Source: Acanthosepion esculentum (Eukaryota > Mollusca > Cephalopoda > Sepiida > Sepiidae). From it: DNA of 64,000 nucleotides. Where the stretch lies: the NCBI GenBank assembly GCA_964036315.1, contig OZ038488.1:69842342-69906341 (forward strand). Direction: 5' to 3'. Position numbers and translations under genes: made by a program. The notes under the pieces were generated by a model that searched no databases, was not told the origin of the DNA, and was given only the letters and a program-made list of their open reading frames with translations. Each line of letters begins with the position of its first letter. The first letter of the stretch is position 1. Positions 12,291-24,730 of the stretch are shown one piece after another.

Positions 12291-12572
12291 AGAAGCAATA
12301 ATAGCAAAAGAAACTTATCTCATTTAAATAAAGTAAAGTGGTTTAATCCGGAACAGGACGTGAACAGTTTTAAAGCCTTTTTTTGTCTTTTAAATTTTTA
12401 AAATATTTTCCAACTACAAATGTTTAAAATTGCATGTCCAATGTATATATGCCAAGATATATGGAAACTGGTCAATAAATGGAGCATGAAACTAATATTT
12501 ACTCCTTGGTGCCAAGTATATAAAGCAGCTTAAACTCTTTTGCTCTCTCTATTATTATGATTATTATTATTT

Positions 12573-12605
<33 letters not shown>

Positions 12606-15339
12606 GTGTGTGTATGTGTGAAGAATGCTAAGCAGTTAAATAATCCTTTATTTAAATCTTAAATCCAACAAACTACAAAATGAGAACCATAAGATTAAAT
12701 GGATATATTTCACTTATGTGCACAAAGTGATTGGAAGGAAAAAAGCTTGTGTTAATGATATTATTTGAGATGGTAGATCATAAAAGTAAATATACTTATT
12801 TAAATGGGATATTAAATTATGTGCTGAAAAGTTCTTAGCCCAAACAAGAAGCCCTAAAAATAAATAAATCTGATCTTTGTTGCCCCCCCTTCTCTCTCTA
12901 CCAAGGCCAAGAACTTTCAAAGATATTCTTGTACTTGTATGTGTGTCTCAACAAAATTATTTTTAAATTGAATTCCTGGAACTTGAGCACATTTTAAGTC
13001 ATTAAGCTGATAGCTGGGCAAGCAATATAACAGACTTTGTTCCCACAAAAATTTAAAGGAAGAAGAATGATCTCATCTTGAGTAAATTAGATACTTGGAA
13101 TTTGTACATAAAAAAATGTTAATCACAGAATTATTTGAATGAATCCAAAGTAAACCCAACTGGGCACCAACCAAAGGAGGATGGTAAGCAGACGCAGATT
13201 GATGACTTATTTTCTAAGGTAGTGAGTTTGATCTTTTTACTGGGTATCTTACATGTGGAGACTTATGCCAGAATACAGTACGGAAATATTGATAAGCCAA
13301 GCTTTAAAAAAAAAAAAAATTATTCATATCAACATCTCCTAGAAAAAAGAAAAAGTATGTCCAAGGTAAGAGAATTTGTTAAAATAGAAAAACAGCTGAA
13401 GCCCAAAATGAGATGAGTTTATACACAATATAAAAATTCATGCTAATGCATGAATTTATCTCTGCCACACCTAAACTAATGGATCAATTTGTTAAAATCT
13501 TGGGAATACAAAATGCCACAAGCATGGTAAGCATTTTTGCGCCCAGGCAAATTTTTAAACATTTGTTGAAAATAAATGTGCCTGGTCAATCAAGTAAAAA
13601 GGAGAGACAGGAAGGAAAGAAAAAAAGCAAGGTTGATTGAGGAAGAAAGAAAAGAAAGAAGAAAGGATAAAGTCCGAGAGAGAGAAGCTGTAAAAAAAAA
13701 TTTTGTAATTAGAAATTGTATTTATTCTTAACTTTTGTAGACATCGATAATAATCTCCAGTTAACTCTAGTTTTTTTTTTTTTTTTTTTGTTTCCTTGGC
13801 TACACCAATTTGGCATACAAATAGTATATGACACCTAATAGTTATTCACACATCAACTAGATCCTCAAAATCATTCTAGGGCCTTTTCTAGAAGGACAGT
13901 TGCTGTATGAGTGGCTCCAGCAAAGCCAGGTATTTCAAACCAGTGATTAATTTTTGTGACAAGGCAAGGGCCGATAATTAGGAGAGGCGAGGGATAAGAA
14001 TAATAGAAAGCTAGTTGGATTTACCAACTTTCAACTAAGAAAGAACCTCGACACAGACTTAATGAGCCTATGCCAGAAACAACTAATGGTATCTGCTTGT
14101 GTTTAAGATAGTTGCATATTTGCTACTGGTGCATGTTCAAACACAGGTATAAATCAGTACACCAAATACTAATTATCAGAGCAGGCAGAAAGGCCCTCCC
14201 CATTTAAAAGACCAGTGCAACACAATCTTCCACCTTATATTTTCTCATTTGCCATCAGTAACATATGAAATAAGTAATGTTTGACACTGTATCATATCTT
14301 GACATGCACATTTTAATAAGAAAATAATCCACACATATGCAGGTCATTCAAGATCAAATCACCTCATAGTGGCATGGGCACTTAGATCTTGATGAGGTTT
14401 CCTTGACACTTATTGTCTTGAGAAGAATCCTTATAAAATATATAAAAGATGTTCTTTTCATCAATTCCACAATAATTCTTTTAGGCATCCAATGAAACAC
14501 TGATCAGAAGATTGCAAAAAAGACTCAAAACTATCTTTAAACTTAAATATAGTTTTTCAACAGCGCTGTCAAGTTACAAATGATAATCAAAAAAATAAAA
14601 AAAACAACAAAAAAAAAACAAACAAAAAACAAACAAAAAACACCAGTTTTCAAATTAAAAGCTACACAATTTTTTTTTTAAATTTCACAAACCAAACTCA
14701 AAAAAAAATTGAAAATATTTTTAACATGGATGACTCAGTGCTCAAATCTGTATGCATTTATTCTTCAAGATGGGAGATAAAAAAATACCATTTATAAAAA
14801 TAACTGTTTCTTTCGTAAATTACTAAATACTAAATAACTGACTTAAGAGTCGTAATGGCTATTAATAATATCATGGTACCAAATTGATACATTTATATTT
14901 ACCATCCACCAAGTACTAATGTTGAACTGTCATTCAATACAGTATGTGTATGGAACTCATCAGACAACATATATAAAAACAATGAAGCAGAAAGGAAATA
15001 CCAAAATAAAGAAAAAATAAAAGAAATAAACAAAATTATGTTTGAAATCTTCAAATGGTTGCGATCATCAAAGATTAGGATGTATATGACTAAGTGTACT
15101 CCATAACCTCCTCAAGTGAAAGTTAATGCCTCTACCAAGGAACTACATCCACCTACACTCTTGCCTAATATAAATGTTGATTCATGGTGAGACGTTAAGA
15201 GATCTGACTTAATTGTCCCAATAGGAAACATTCTTGCTTTACTTTTGACAATTAAGGATTTTTGCCAAAGGCCACCAAGATTTCAAATCACATGCAAAAC
15301 ATGCAGCATTCTTCAGTAATTTATCAACATACACTTCTA
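12291..15339. other. Unannotated stretch
   Basis: No gene recognised. The 93-codon plus frame at 13135-13416 has no family resemblance and crosses an A run. Other content: a purine-rich tract at 13600-13690, a T run at about 13771-13790 and A/C-rich low-complexity sequence at 14588-14641. Confidence 0.4.
12573..12620. repeat. (TA)n(TG)n compound microsatellite
   Basis: A TA run passes into a TG run, with TATG interruptions. Confidence 0.95.
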
Positions 15340-15400
15340 TGCTGTGTCCCTTCAAGATGTCGGCAATCATGGTTCTCCATGTCCTTTATAGCTCTTAGTG
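15340..15400 (-). repeat. LINE/SINE 3' tail fragment
   Basis: The reverse complement contains AACCATGATTGCCGACATC and GACACAGC, aligning with the shared tail at 1215-1270, 37765-37800 and 32630-32670. Confidence 0.55.
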
Positions 15401-15851
15401 AAGTTAACACAATACAGATTTTATTTATTAATAAGGTTATCACACACATGCAAATTTTTATCTATTTATATCTATATATTGTATTTGGTGGTATATAAGA
15501 GCCCGCTCCATCATTTCAGTGAGGAATATTAAAATATTTTAGTGAATTCACATCAACTTTGCATAAACCACCCCAGAGATATTTTTTAACAATTTTTTTT
15601 TATTTATTTCTTTCTAAGAAGAAAAATGTGGATCTTATATGTGATATAATATGGTACATAACATTATGGTAATCTCATAGATCTTTATACCTGTAGTGCA
15701 CTTGATTCTCATTGTGTGCCATTATCTCCCTCCTCCCCCTACACACATACTTGTGACATAGTTCTAAACTAAATTTGGTAAACGGCTACTCTAGTGAGTT
15801 TGATCTTCACTGGGTGCCCAAAACCTACATTCTTATCCCAGAGCAGAATCA

Positions 15852-15890
<39 letters not shown>

Positions 15891-16264
15891 AAAGAGAGAT
15901 CAATAGCATAGTATGCTCAAAAAGTAATCAATCAAGAAAGAACAAAACTGATATGCTACACACACACACTTCTCTGGGAGTAGGAGTGTTATTGTCTTCC
16001 ATTATTATTTTTACCTAGTATTTAAACTGTAAATTACAAATTTCAGAAATGGCAAGCCACTAAAGCAGTAGAGATTCAATAAGAGGAATAGCAAGAAGGC
16101 AGTGTCATATTTAGCTTCTCAAGCACTCTCTAACAAAAGCTTTGAATAAAGGAAGGTAACTAAAGATGTTTGAATTATATTTCAATGGTTTGACCATGAA
16201 GATGTAAACTGCCGTTATTTTAGAACTGTTTATTACAAGTGGTAAGTTTCCAACACAAGGGTGG
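15401..16264. other. Unannotated stretch with a (TG)n tract
   Basis: Nothing recognised except the microsatellite at 15855-15888. Confidence 0.4.
15855..15888. repeat. (TG)n microsatellite
   Basis: 34 bases of TG followed by a short GA-rich stretch. Confidence 0.96.
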
Positions 16265-16390
16265 ATTATAAATCAATAGCCTGATATATAGTTACAAGTT
16301 CAATATTGATCTAAAGTTTTCACTATATAATGTCTGATCTATGTGATTAATATTCATCACTGAATTAAGTGCATTGACAAAGAAATTATA
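16265..16390 (+). repeat. Dispersed repeat, copy 2 (partner at 4735)
   Basis: Diverged copy of the segment at 4735-4850; see that entry. Confidence 0.4.
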
Positions 16391-16480
16391 TGTAAAATAA
16401 ATGTCCTTTTTATTTCTGAAGTGACAGACTTTTTGATAACAAAACCAATTATGTACACACAAACTAACATAAAAACATTT

Positions 16481-16597
16481 TCTGTCTGAATTTCTGAGAT
16501 GGGAAGTTTACATTATTTACATTTGGACTAATATTCCCATCTTTGTTATGTGATACTAACAACAAAGATGAGGATATTAGTCCAAATGTAAATAATT
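16481..16597. repeat. Foldback-family copy, near-perfect palindrome
   Basis: The arms 16507-16547 and 16561-16597 pair over about 37 bases with one mismatch (TTTGGACTAATAT against ATATTAGTCCAAA) around a ~13-base loop. The left side carries the family's outer end TCTGTCTGAATTTCTGAGAT. The right outer end is lost at an A run. The copy appears to be the two element termini joined with the centre deleted. Confidence 0.75.
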
Positions 16598-16974
16598 AAA
16601 AAAAAAAAATCAATATTCTTAAACATGCATACATATAAGAAGACACCAAAAACATAAATTGTATTTTTAAATGATTTTACAAGTCTTTATTTTAAAGAAA
16701 AAAATCCTTGTACACATGGATCTCATTTTGAATGCAATGAATTTTATTCACTGAATTATTCAAAAATGAAACCAACCTTGTCTTGTTTTCAATAATTTCT
16801 CTATCCTCAGTCAATTGAGTCTTGTAATCTTTGAGTGTCACCCATTGGCATTTACACTGTTAAGATATATTTTTGTCACCACCTCAATCTAAACAAGTCA
16901 CATCTTCAAAAACTTGTATTGACAAAACTATTTTAGTCAGCTTCAAAACAAGAAGAAAATCCTGAAGTGTATCA

Positions 16975-17222
16975 ATCTGTGTAACCTACAGAGAATTGTG
17001 AACTGACCCATGTTCTAGTTTCATTGTTAATATTTTGGAATATAGTCTGGTTATTATTTTTATTTAGTACTGCTCAGTTATTGCTATTTCCACCAAGTGC
17101 AAGTACATACTACCCAACTGAGGGATTGAACGTTGTGATAACAAAAACAAAGATGAGGACAATTGTCAGAATATAAATAGTGTAGATAATAAATCATCAT
17201 CTCAAAAATTCAGATAGAAAGA
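16975..17222. repeat. Foldback-family copy, internally shortened
   Basis: It contains the left-arm word GTAACCTACAGAGAATT, the central words TTTCCACCAAGTGCAAGTAC, and the right end AACAAAGATGAGGACAATTG ... CATCTCAAAAATTCAGATAG. Order and orientation match the full copies at 21.1 and 36.6 kb. Confidence 0.65.
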
Positions 17223-17861
17223 AAAAGTGAATAAAAGAAAAACTCTAACATACATAAATAATTATGGAAGCTATATATATTATGCACATCAGCCTCATAA
17301 AAGACAAAATTAAAATTAAACTAATGAGCACCCCCCTCCCGCTTCAAAGTTGGTCTTATCACTAAAGCAACATTTTAATATATTGCCAGTGTAACATCAT
17401 ATTCAGCCAACACCTGCATTCCAAATACCCACACATTCGGTTATCACTAATGTTTACTATCTGACAAAGAAATTAACAATATACTTGCTCCCAAATGACA
17501 AAAATAGCCTTTTTTTTTAAAATCTAACTTGAGTCATTCATTACTTGACCCTATTAAATAAATCTGCAGTTTAATCTTCAATGTCAAAACCATTCTATCA
17601 TGCTGCCAAAGATTGAAAAATAAACATACTGCATGTTGGCAAAAGAATATATCAACAAAAATCGAACTGAGAAGATATATTCTATTAAACAGGCATCTCT
17701 ATCAAAATAAATATGATACTTTGTGTGGGCTGTGTGTATGTGATATGTTTATATTAGATTAAATAATATGTATTATTATATATACATCTATATAGAGAAA
17801 AAAAAGAAACACCTGGAGAAATTCCACCAACTGACATCTCATGCTAAATTATATATTACAT

Positions 17862-18072
17862 GATTTCAAGATGAGATAACCCAAGATATGGGCAGTGGAA
17901 TGAGAATAATTTAACTCCATAGATTAAATAAAGAGTTCAGTTCCAAATTCCCTGAAGGTTACCCAGATTAACAGACACATGAAGAAGGCTGGAGATTACA
18001 ATGACTGAAATGTTTGCATAACAACAACAAAAGATGAGGACATTAGTCTGAATGTCAATAATATTTACTAAT
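17862..18072. repeat. Foldback-family right half
   Basis: GGGCAGTGGAATGAGAATAA, CTGAAGGTTACCCAGATTAA and AACAACAAAAGATGAGGACA appear in the same order as in the 21.1-kb copy. The left half is absent. Confidence 0.65.
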
Positions 18073-18075
18073 TTC

Positions 18076-19527
18076 TTTCACGATTAAAAATATTTTTTTT
18101 TAATTTTTAAAAAAAAGTATAACTTAATTACAAAAAACTTCTTATTTTAAACTTATCTTATTTTGGGGGGCCTATCCCAAGTTTTGTTAACTTGATCAAA
18201 TCTTTATTTTTGTATTTATAATTTAAAAAAATAAATCTTAAAAATGTGTGTGCATGTTCTATGTCCAGATCAGGTGAACAACAAAATCAAATGTATACTT
18301 GACCTGAAATTTGGTGCTTTTTTTTTTCTACATTTCCAACAGAATGATGTATATAGAACCATTCAAAATTGTCAGAGATTAAAAGCTTATTTTAAAAGGT
18401 ATTTAATAAATGATTACCAGGTAGAATTAGTCAAACTTCTTTTTGACTTGCTATGATTGTTCATTTAAGAAATAATACATTTAAACAGAAGTAGAAGGGA
18501 TATATGTTAATTTATATTATCTTGCTAAATTATTTGGGGAAAACATAAGCCTAAATAATACATAGAGCTAACAATGTGTTCAATTATTTTAAATCCTTTT
18601 AAAATTATAATTATCCTGTTCATATATGATAGGATATAGAAAAGTTTACCACCAACAACTTCTGAAAATCTGACCAAATATGAAATTGGGGTTTCTTGGT
18701 CAGGCTAAGAACTTTTTAACAGGTCCACAATGCATAATTCAAATAAAATAGAAATAAATCCATTTTTATTTACTTTTCTACAAAAAGCCGCCCAGAAAGA
18801 ATCCAAAAGTGGTAAAATAAATTTTGTCATTTGACTAAAATGATATTAAATATTAATATCATATGAATCCATGTCCATTTTACTCACTAGATCAAGATAA
18901 AAAAATGATTTAGTGATACAAGAGGTTTGATAGATTATTTATATTATTAACAATATAAATTCATCAAACATCACTTGCCTTCTACCTTCTTTACTTGAAA
19001 GTGACCTACAATAGTCAAAACTACTCAGAACACTATACACAAATTCATCAAAGTCCTTTACAAGTTTCCACACATCAAACAACCTATTCAACACCAAGAA
19101 AGACACACCAAAAAGCTTCACAGACATTCACTGTCTGTTCTGTTTAAGATAACCTGTTTAAATGAAGATTTACTGCCTAAATACATTACATTTAATTATA
19201 TATAAGCCTGGACACTAGCAATGTACAATTTTATAGATCATGTCACCAAATTTAAGGCAACCCATTATCAGATCCATGTGTATGGAATATGGGTGTTATT
19301 TTGATGGTATTAAAAATATTATTTGACCTGTTTAACTCTAGTTGTGATCTTATTTACAAAATTCAAACAGAGGTTAGTGTTTAAAGGGCTGCTTTAAAGT
19401 TCTTGAAAGCAGGTTACAATAAATAATATTTCAATGGGCCATGAGCTGAATGGATTTTATTCACTATCAAAGTAAGAAATTTTAAACCAGACTAAATCTA
19501 AAATAAAAACAATGTCCTCTCTCTCTC

Positions 19528-19531
<4 letters not shown>
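18076..19531. other. Unannotated AT-rich stretch
   Basis: No gene or repeat family recognised. Confidence 0.4.

Positions 19532-19577
<46 letters not shown>
19532..19577. repeat. (TA)n microsatellite
   Basis: About 45 bases of TA, preceded by a CT-rich run and directly adjoining a SINE end. Confidence 0.96.
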
Positions 19578-19579
<2 letters not shown>

Positions 19580-19775
19580 ACAAGAATGCTATGACCCTTA
19601 TTGTGGCTCTATAGATTCCTTTTCTTTATTATCTGTTAACTGTCAAGACAGTGAAGTCATTTCCTGTTGCCTTCTCTGCAGTTTTCAATTCAAAGTTGTC
19701 CTTCTCCTAGACTGACCGCCACACAAGGCTCAAGAGCCCAATCTACCCTGTAATTTAATGCATAGTTGGGACCCG
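19578..19775 (-). mobile_element. SINE body and tail (minus strand)
   Basis: The reverse complement carries CAGTCTAGGAGAAGGACAAC, GGCAACAGGAAATGACTTCA and AAAGAAAAGGAATCTATAGA. These words recur in the same order in the plus-strand SINE at 32.3 kb. The head is missing. Confidence 0.6.
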
Positions 19776-20057
19776 CTTTATTTAAAATTTTTAAAAGTAA
19801 CAGAATAAGATTTCAAAATGTAATGGGTTAGTTTAAAATTTTAGGTAACATTATTTCAAGAAGCATAAGATTTCCAAAAATGGTTTATAAGGAGAAAAAA
19901 ATCAAATGTAAAATGTGCTATATATATAAGTTGATAGCATACTGATGAAAATTTATTTACCTTATGTAACAAATATAATCTTTTATTTAATGGTGAATAT
20001 TCACATACAACATTGAACATTATACAATTTTCAGATCAGAATTAGGATTATAACAGT

Positions 20058-20310
20058 TCCCATATGATCACCAAAGTTAACCAACGTTGAGTCTGGTCAG
20101 TACCTAGATAGGGGACCACTTGGGAATACCAGGTGGTGTAAGTTTGGATGTGCAGGTGGTATAATGGATAATGGCTCAGAATTGTTAACGGGAGTGCTGA
20201 GTTTCAATTTCACTTGGGTTTGTTATATTCATTTACATGCAACTATGCTTGGTAAAGCGTATGAATCCACCTCTCCCCCCCCCCACAGCTATCAGTTAAT
20301 TAGTAAGGCA
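20058..20310 (+). mobile_element. SINE with 5S rRNA-like head followed by a tRNA-like segment
   Basis: Positions 20063-20145 match the 3' two thirds of animal 5S rRNA, with recognisable words GATCACCAAAGTTAACCAAC, GGTCAGTACCTAGATAGGGG and TGGGAATACCAGGTGGTGTA. This region includes the internal control region used by TFIIIA. The following segment (GGTGGTATAATGGATAATGG, then GAGTTTCAATTTC) looks like diverged A and B boxes of a tRNA head. The body (TTTACATGCAACTATGCTTG) matches the SINEs at 32.3, 43.2 and 46.4 kb, which lack the 5S part. Either this is a chimeric SINE, as in Deu-type SINEs, or a 5S pseudogene lies against a SINE. A C run sits at 20275-20285. Confidence 0.65.
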
Positions 20311-21132
20311 TGTATCATTAAATCATATCACAGAACCTATCAAAAGTTACGGAATTATTTATGGATGGATCATCATTTCTACTCGGGTTGGGGTATATGC
20401 CCTGCATAGGATCAGATTGAGGTATCTGTGTACTCTGAGAAAAGTGATATATATGGATACATATTGTATTTTATATATATATATATTTGAATAAGTTCTG
20501 TTTTTCTTCTAATTCTGAAATGTTTTGCATCTTGTGATAGGGCAGGTAAAACATAGAGGGTGGAGGAATAGATTCTTGCTCTATTTTCAGCTTCATAGAT
20601 AAAGCAGCAGAGTAAAAATAAATGGTGATGCCACTAAAACAACCATCTGGGAATCCCAAACTGTGCACCCTCCTAAGAAAGCACTTGTTTGTGAACATAG
20701 TAGCAAAGAATCTGCTTGGGGTAATGTTAGTAAATCTCAAACAGAACTAGTAAAAGACAAAAAAGAAAATCCCTTGCCAACAGCACAAGATCAACATTTA
20801 TCTATTTAATTGTCATGCAACATTGATTCTTTTTACAGATTCTTTCTGTATAGTAATAACAGATGCAACAAAATAAAAATTTTAGAATGGTGCATACAAA
20901 TGCATCTATGATGTTTCAAATAAAATATCTAAATTAATTTCAACTGAATATTTGAATTTGAATCTAACCAAATGTCGAGGGGAAATTTTAAGTGATTTCT
21001 TGAAATTGGGTTATATTTTGGAAAGAAAAATCATGATTAGAGCTGGGGAAAGAAATTAAAGCTTAATTATCAAACTTTAATATTTTGTTTTTTTAAAGTT
21101 TACAGTCTCAACCTTATTGGAAACATAATCCA
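20311..21132. other. Unannotated stretch
   Basis: No supported feature apart from a short TA run at about 20472-20486. Confidence 0.35.
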
Positions 21133-21621
21133 TTTTCTGTCTGAACTTTTGAGATGAAGAATTATCATTATTTATATTCACACAATCGTCTGCACAACAT
21201 TTCAGCCATTTTGCCCTCTGGTCTTCATCAGGTATATATTGATTGTGGTAACCTATACAGAATTCTCAGCTGAACCTGTTATTTAATCTATGGGGGTAGA
21301 GTACTCTCATTCCACACACTGTCTGGCTAGGGACTGAACTCACAATCCCTAGCCAGACAGTTTGTACTTGCACTCAGTGGAAGGCATGTAATAATTAAGC
21401 AGTACTAAAAAGAAAAATAAGAACTAGACAATATCCCTAGACATGGGCAGTGGAATAAGAACAGTCTACTCCTACAGATTAAATACAGTGTTTAGTTGAG
21501 GATTCGCAGTAGGTTATCCAGACTGATATATACCTGATAAAAGACCAGAAGGGACAATGTCCAAAACATTGTGATGACAAAGACAATAGTCCAAATATAA
21601 ATAGAGCAAATAATAATCAGT
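21133..21621. repeat. Foldback-family element, nearly complete
   Basis: About 490 bases with long terminal inverted repeats. The left arm reads TTTCTGTCTGAAC ... GTAACCTATACAGAATTCTC ... TTTAATCTATGGGGGTAGAG. The right arm reads its complement (CTCCTACAGATTAAATACAG ... GGTTATCCAGACTGATATAT ... GACAAAGACAATAGTCC). The centre has a second, shorter palindrome: CTGTCTGGCTAGGGA against TCCCTAGCCAGACAG at 21319-21361. It encloses a B-box-like GTGAGTTCAGTCC on the reverse strand. No protein frame is present. Confidence 0.75.
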
Positions 21622-22509
21622 TTTGTTTTAAGATATTAAAAAGAACATTCATAATAAAAAATTAAAAAAACTATGTAAACTTTGTATAAACACTAACTAA
21701 AATCAATTTTGGCATCTCAGATAGAAAAATGAATATCTGTTTTGTGATAATACTGTCCCAGGCATATGTTTCATTAATAAAAATGAACATATCTTATAAT
21801 AACTAATGTATATACTCATGTATAAGCTAACCAAATGTATAGCGCAACTTCTTAATTTTTTTGCATGAATTTTAACCCCTACAGAACAAAAATAATTACC
21901 TCTGTATAGTGCAACCCCTTATTTTTTTTGCATTAAATAAAAAAAAATGATCATAAGAAGTCACAATGATAAGTTGCAATTAAATTAATTAGTAAATTAA
22001 ATCCAGTTAGTAAATAAAATAAACTCAAGAAATTGAAGTAAATTATTTGAAAACTAAAACTTATTTTTTTTAACAAATTACCAATAACTTTCCCATATAT
22101 AAAATCACACTGTCTTGGTCACACTATTGTATATAGTGAAATCAAAATAGGTCTTCTTTGTTCTGCTTTTTGTTTGTGTTCCAAATACAATCTGTTTCAA
22201 TCCATAATGCTTAAAAATAATAAGATGGAACACTTCAAGATTTGTTTTCTGATGCTAATTTTTTCAGGATTTTTCAATTTTATCATGCAAAAGTGTAAAG
22301 AAAAAATAAATGCTTCATTAGCTACTTATATAATGTCTAAGAAATTAATGAATTTTTAAAAAATTTTAATACATTATTTTTTTATTATTCTAAACATTAG
22401 TTTTGTGAATACACACAACTGAATAGATGCCGTTTTTGTTTTATTTTAAACAGTGTGGATTACATCTACTGGCCTGCACATTTGAGAGACTTAATAGAGA
22501 AAATGAGCA
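21622..22509. other. Unannotated AT-rich stretch
   Basis: No supported gene or family. Confidence 0.4.
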
Positions 22510-22664
22510 CCCTGGCAGGATTCAAACCTGTGTCCCACTTAGAGGAAACCCTGTGTGATCTGGCATGTTTTAGGACCTTGTTGGGCTATAACACTCATGA
22601 GCAGTTTAACAGATCAGACAATCATTTCTCTTACAAAGTGGAACACAGGTTTGAACCCTGCCAG
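22510..22664. repeat. Inverted pair of tRNA-like B-box segments
   Basis: CCTGGCAGGATTCAAACCTG (22511-22530) and its inverted partner ACACAGGTTTGAACCCTGCC (22643-22662) form ~25-bp arms with one or two mismatches around a ~105-base loop. Each arm contains a B-box-like GGTTTGAA(T/C)CC, facing opposite ways. This may be two SINE heads inserted head to head or one rearranged element. Confidence 0.55.
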
Positions 22665-22790
22665 AACACATTTTCTTTAATAATTATTTCAAATTCACAT
22701 GCTGGTAGACATAATTCACATTGTTTAAAATAAATTTAAAAAACAGGAAGTCTACTCAAACATGTGTATCCACAAAAATTACATTTAGAG

Positions 22791-22792
<2 letters not shown>

Positions 22793-22847
<55 letters not shown>
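22793..22847. repeat. (TA)n(CA)n microsatellite
   Basis: A TA run followed by a short CA run. Confidence 0.97.
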
Positions 22848-24164
22848 ATGGGGGTGGTGAGATGCCCACATATTAGATAAAATAAGGCCAGGCACTTTTT
22901 CAAGACTAATGAACTAATTATGATAACAATTTATTATAAATCAATTAGTAACTTTAATAAATAAATTATTCAAATATCTACCATGAATGATAAGAAAATT
23001 TTCTAACCTAAAGTTGTCATACTCAGTTGATTGAAAGCAAACCTGAATATACCATTTGTAAATAAAAATTGCTTTAAAAAAAAAAAAGAAAGAGAAGAAG
23101 AAGAAGAATCCATATTTATGATCACATTACAGTGGAACCTATGAGCAGTAGCAGCAGCTAAAATTAACACAATGTAACACAGAAATTCATACAAAAATAG
23201 AAAAGTTTCAATAAAACTCATAAAGGTAAATTTTGAACTCTTGAAATTAGAATATTTAAGCACAATCATGTTATCATTCTTAAAGAAATAAACAACAACA
23301 AGGTTTTTCTTTGAATAAACAATGGTATCTGGACATTCCATCCAATACCTTAGTATTTCACCTAAACAGATGCAAAAAGAAAAAGTAAGTGAGAGATTCA
23401 GTTTATCCTTGTAGGTGTATATCATGTTCTTTGCACCACAGCTGCCATGGAGTATATATTACCATTTTAGTAGACTGCTAAGAATAGCCTAACTATACAA
23501 GGTGCAGAGTCATTACTACTATGACTGCTGCTGCCACTGCCAATATGTATATAACATGGTAGGTTGTTACAACAATAGAAGAAACATTTACAAAACAGAA
23601 ACATTGAAAATAACCTTCAAGATCTTTTCCATTACTTTTTAATATAAGTTTTTACAGTAAATTAGTGGCTGAAGAATTAGAGTGGAAATTATAAAATCTA
23701 AGATCAATCCTACTTAGCCCAAAATGAGTTAACTAACTAGAAATATAACACATAATAGATATAGTCAGACCAATCACTAAAAAGTCAAAAAAAAGAAACT
23801 GTTAGTGAAAAGCTCTTATGATGTTCAGTTCAACTTTGGGATTCAGTATGGATATAGTTCTACTTTTCATAAATGGTATTTTAGGTTTGTTTGCTGATTT
23901 TAGCAATGGTTCCAATACAATTTCAATTTCTATAAACAAAATTAACAAGAATTCTTTTTATGAACTGAAACAGACTCACTGTACAAGTATGAACATCAAA
24001 ATGTTCTCCTGTATTTTTTTTTTTTTTAGAATTGTTTGACCTCAAGATGGAAGGTGTTACTTAGAGTGGAGGAAACTGGGAAATAATTACTGAGGAGAAA
24101 GAACAATAAAAGAAAAAAGAATATGATTCAAGGAGACAAAAGATAACGATTGACATTGCATTTA
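22848..24164. other. Unannotated stretch
   Basis: The longest minus frame (23003-23425, 140 codons) is low-complexity at its C-terminal end and has no family match I recognise. Confidence 0.4.
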
Positions 24165-24560
24165 AATTTTTGAAAATTGTTACACTACTCTATCACTATT
24201 TCCATGCAACATATTCTGACAAGCTATATTCCTTAGTCTCAACAGTTCTAAGCTTCACCATTAAGAGGTGCCATGCTATATACACTGTAGCAAACCACTA
24301 TCATTCCCTTTGGATTCCATTAGTGAGAAGTTCTACTAAAACAGTTTCTTCTTATGAACTTCTAATTTGTGGAACCAACTCACACAAGAATGCTTTCCCA
24401 ACCCCTAAAATCAAGTCTAGGGTTAACTGTTATCTTTCCCACATATCCTCATAAATTGGCCCTCTCCCTCTTTCAACTCACTCACACAAACTCCTTCATT
24501 TACTCTCTACCTGGAGTGGCTCTTGGGCCTTATAGAGGGTGAATATTAGTATTAAAAAAA
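24165..24560 (+). pseudogene. Non-LTR retrotransposon C-terminal fragment
   Basis: The plus frame at 24170 reads LLYHYFHATYSDKLYSLVST, then VANHYHSLWIPLVRSST, and after a frame shift KSRVNCYLSHIS. The pattern (LLYRYF.G.CSDEL..LVP, HPHSL.IP, SRVN.YLS) is that of LINE reverse-transcriptase C-termini. It differs in detail from the 40.1-kb family, so it is likely a second lineage. The 3' end (about 24520-24550, TAGAGGGTGAATATTAG) resembles the short tails of the other LINE fragments. Truncated and non-functional. Confidence 0.65.
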
Positions 24561-24574
24561 GGGAAAGCAAGAAG

Positions 24575-24730
24575 CTGGAACAGAGTTCCAGAGGTGAGAA
24601 GCATGAGAGAAGAAACTATTAGAATAGAACTTAAGTTACATTTAGCAATTTCAACAGTAAAATGATGAGACCTATTTACCAATCTAGTACTATCCTTAAA
24701 TTCATGAAGTCAAGGTATCAAAGAGGAAAG
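24575..24730 (+). repeat. Dispersed repeat, copy 2 (partner at 1812)
   Basis: Shares ACTATTAGAATAGAACTT, TTTCAACAGTAAAATGATG and AAATTCATGAAGT with 1812-1965. It lies just downstream of the 24.2-kb LINE end. Confidence 0.6.

Noticed and set aside
13135..13416. 93-codon ORF with a charged C-terminus
   Set aside because: Crosses an A13 run, no family resemblance and no splice signals that would make it a convincing exon.
20058..20145. Functional 5S rRNA gene
   Set aside because: The first third of the molecule is missing and several conserved positions differ; it continues into SINE sequence.
23003..23425. 140-codon minus-strand ORF as a gene
   Set aside because: Low-complexity serine and phenylalanine runs come from A/T-rich tracts. 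No recognised domain, and such length occurs by chance in 64 kb of six frames.
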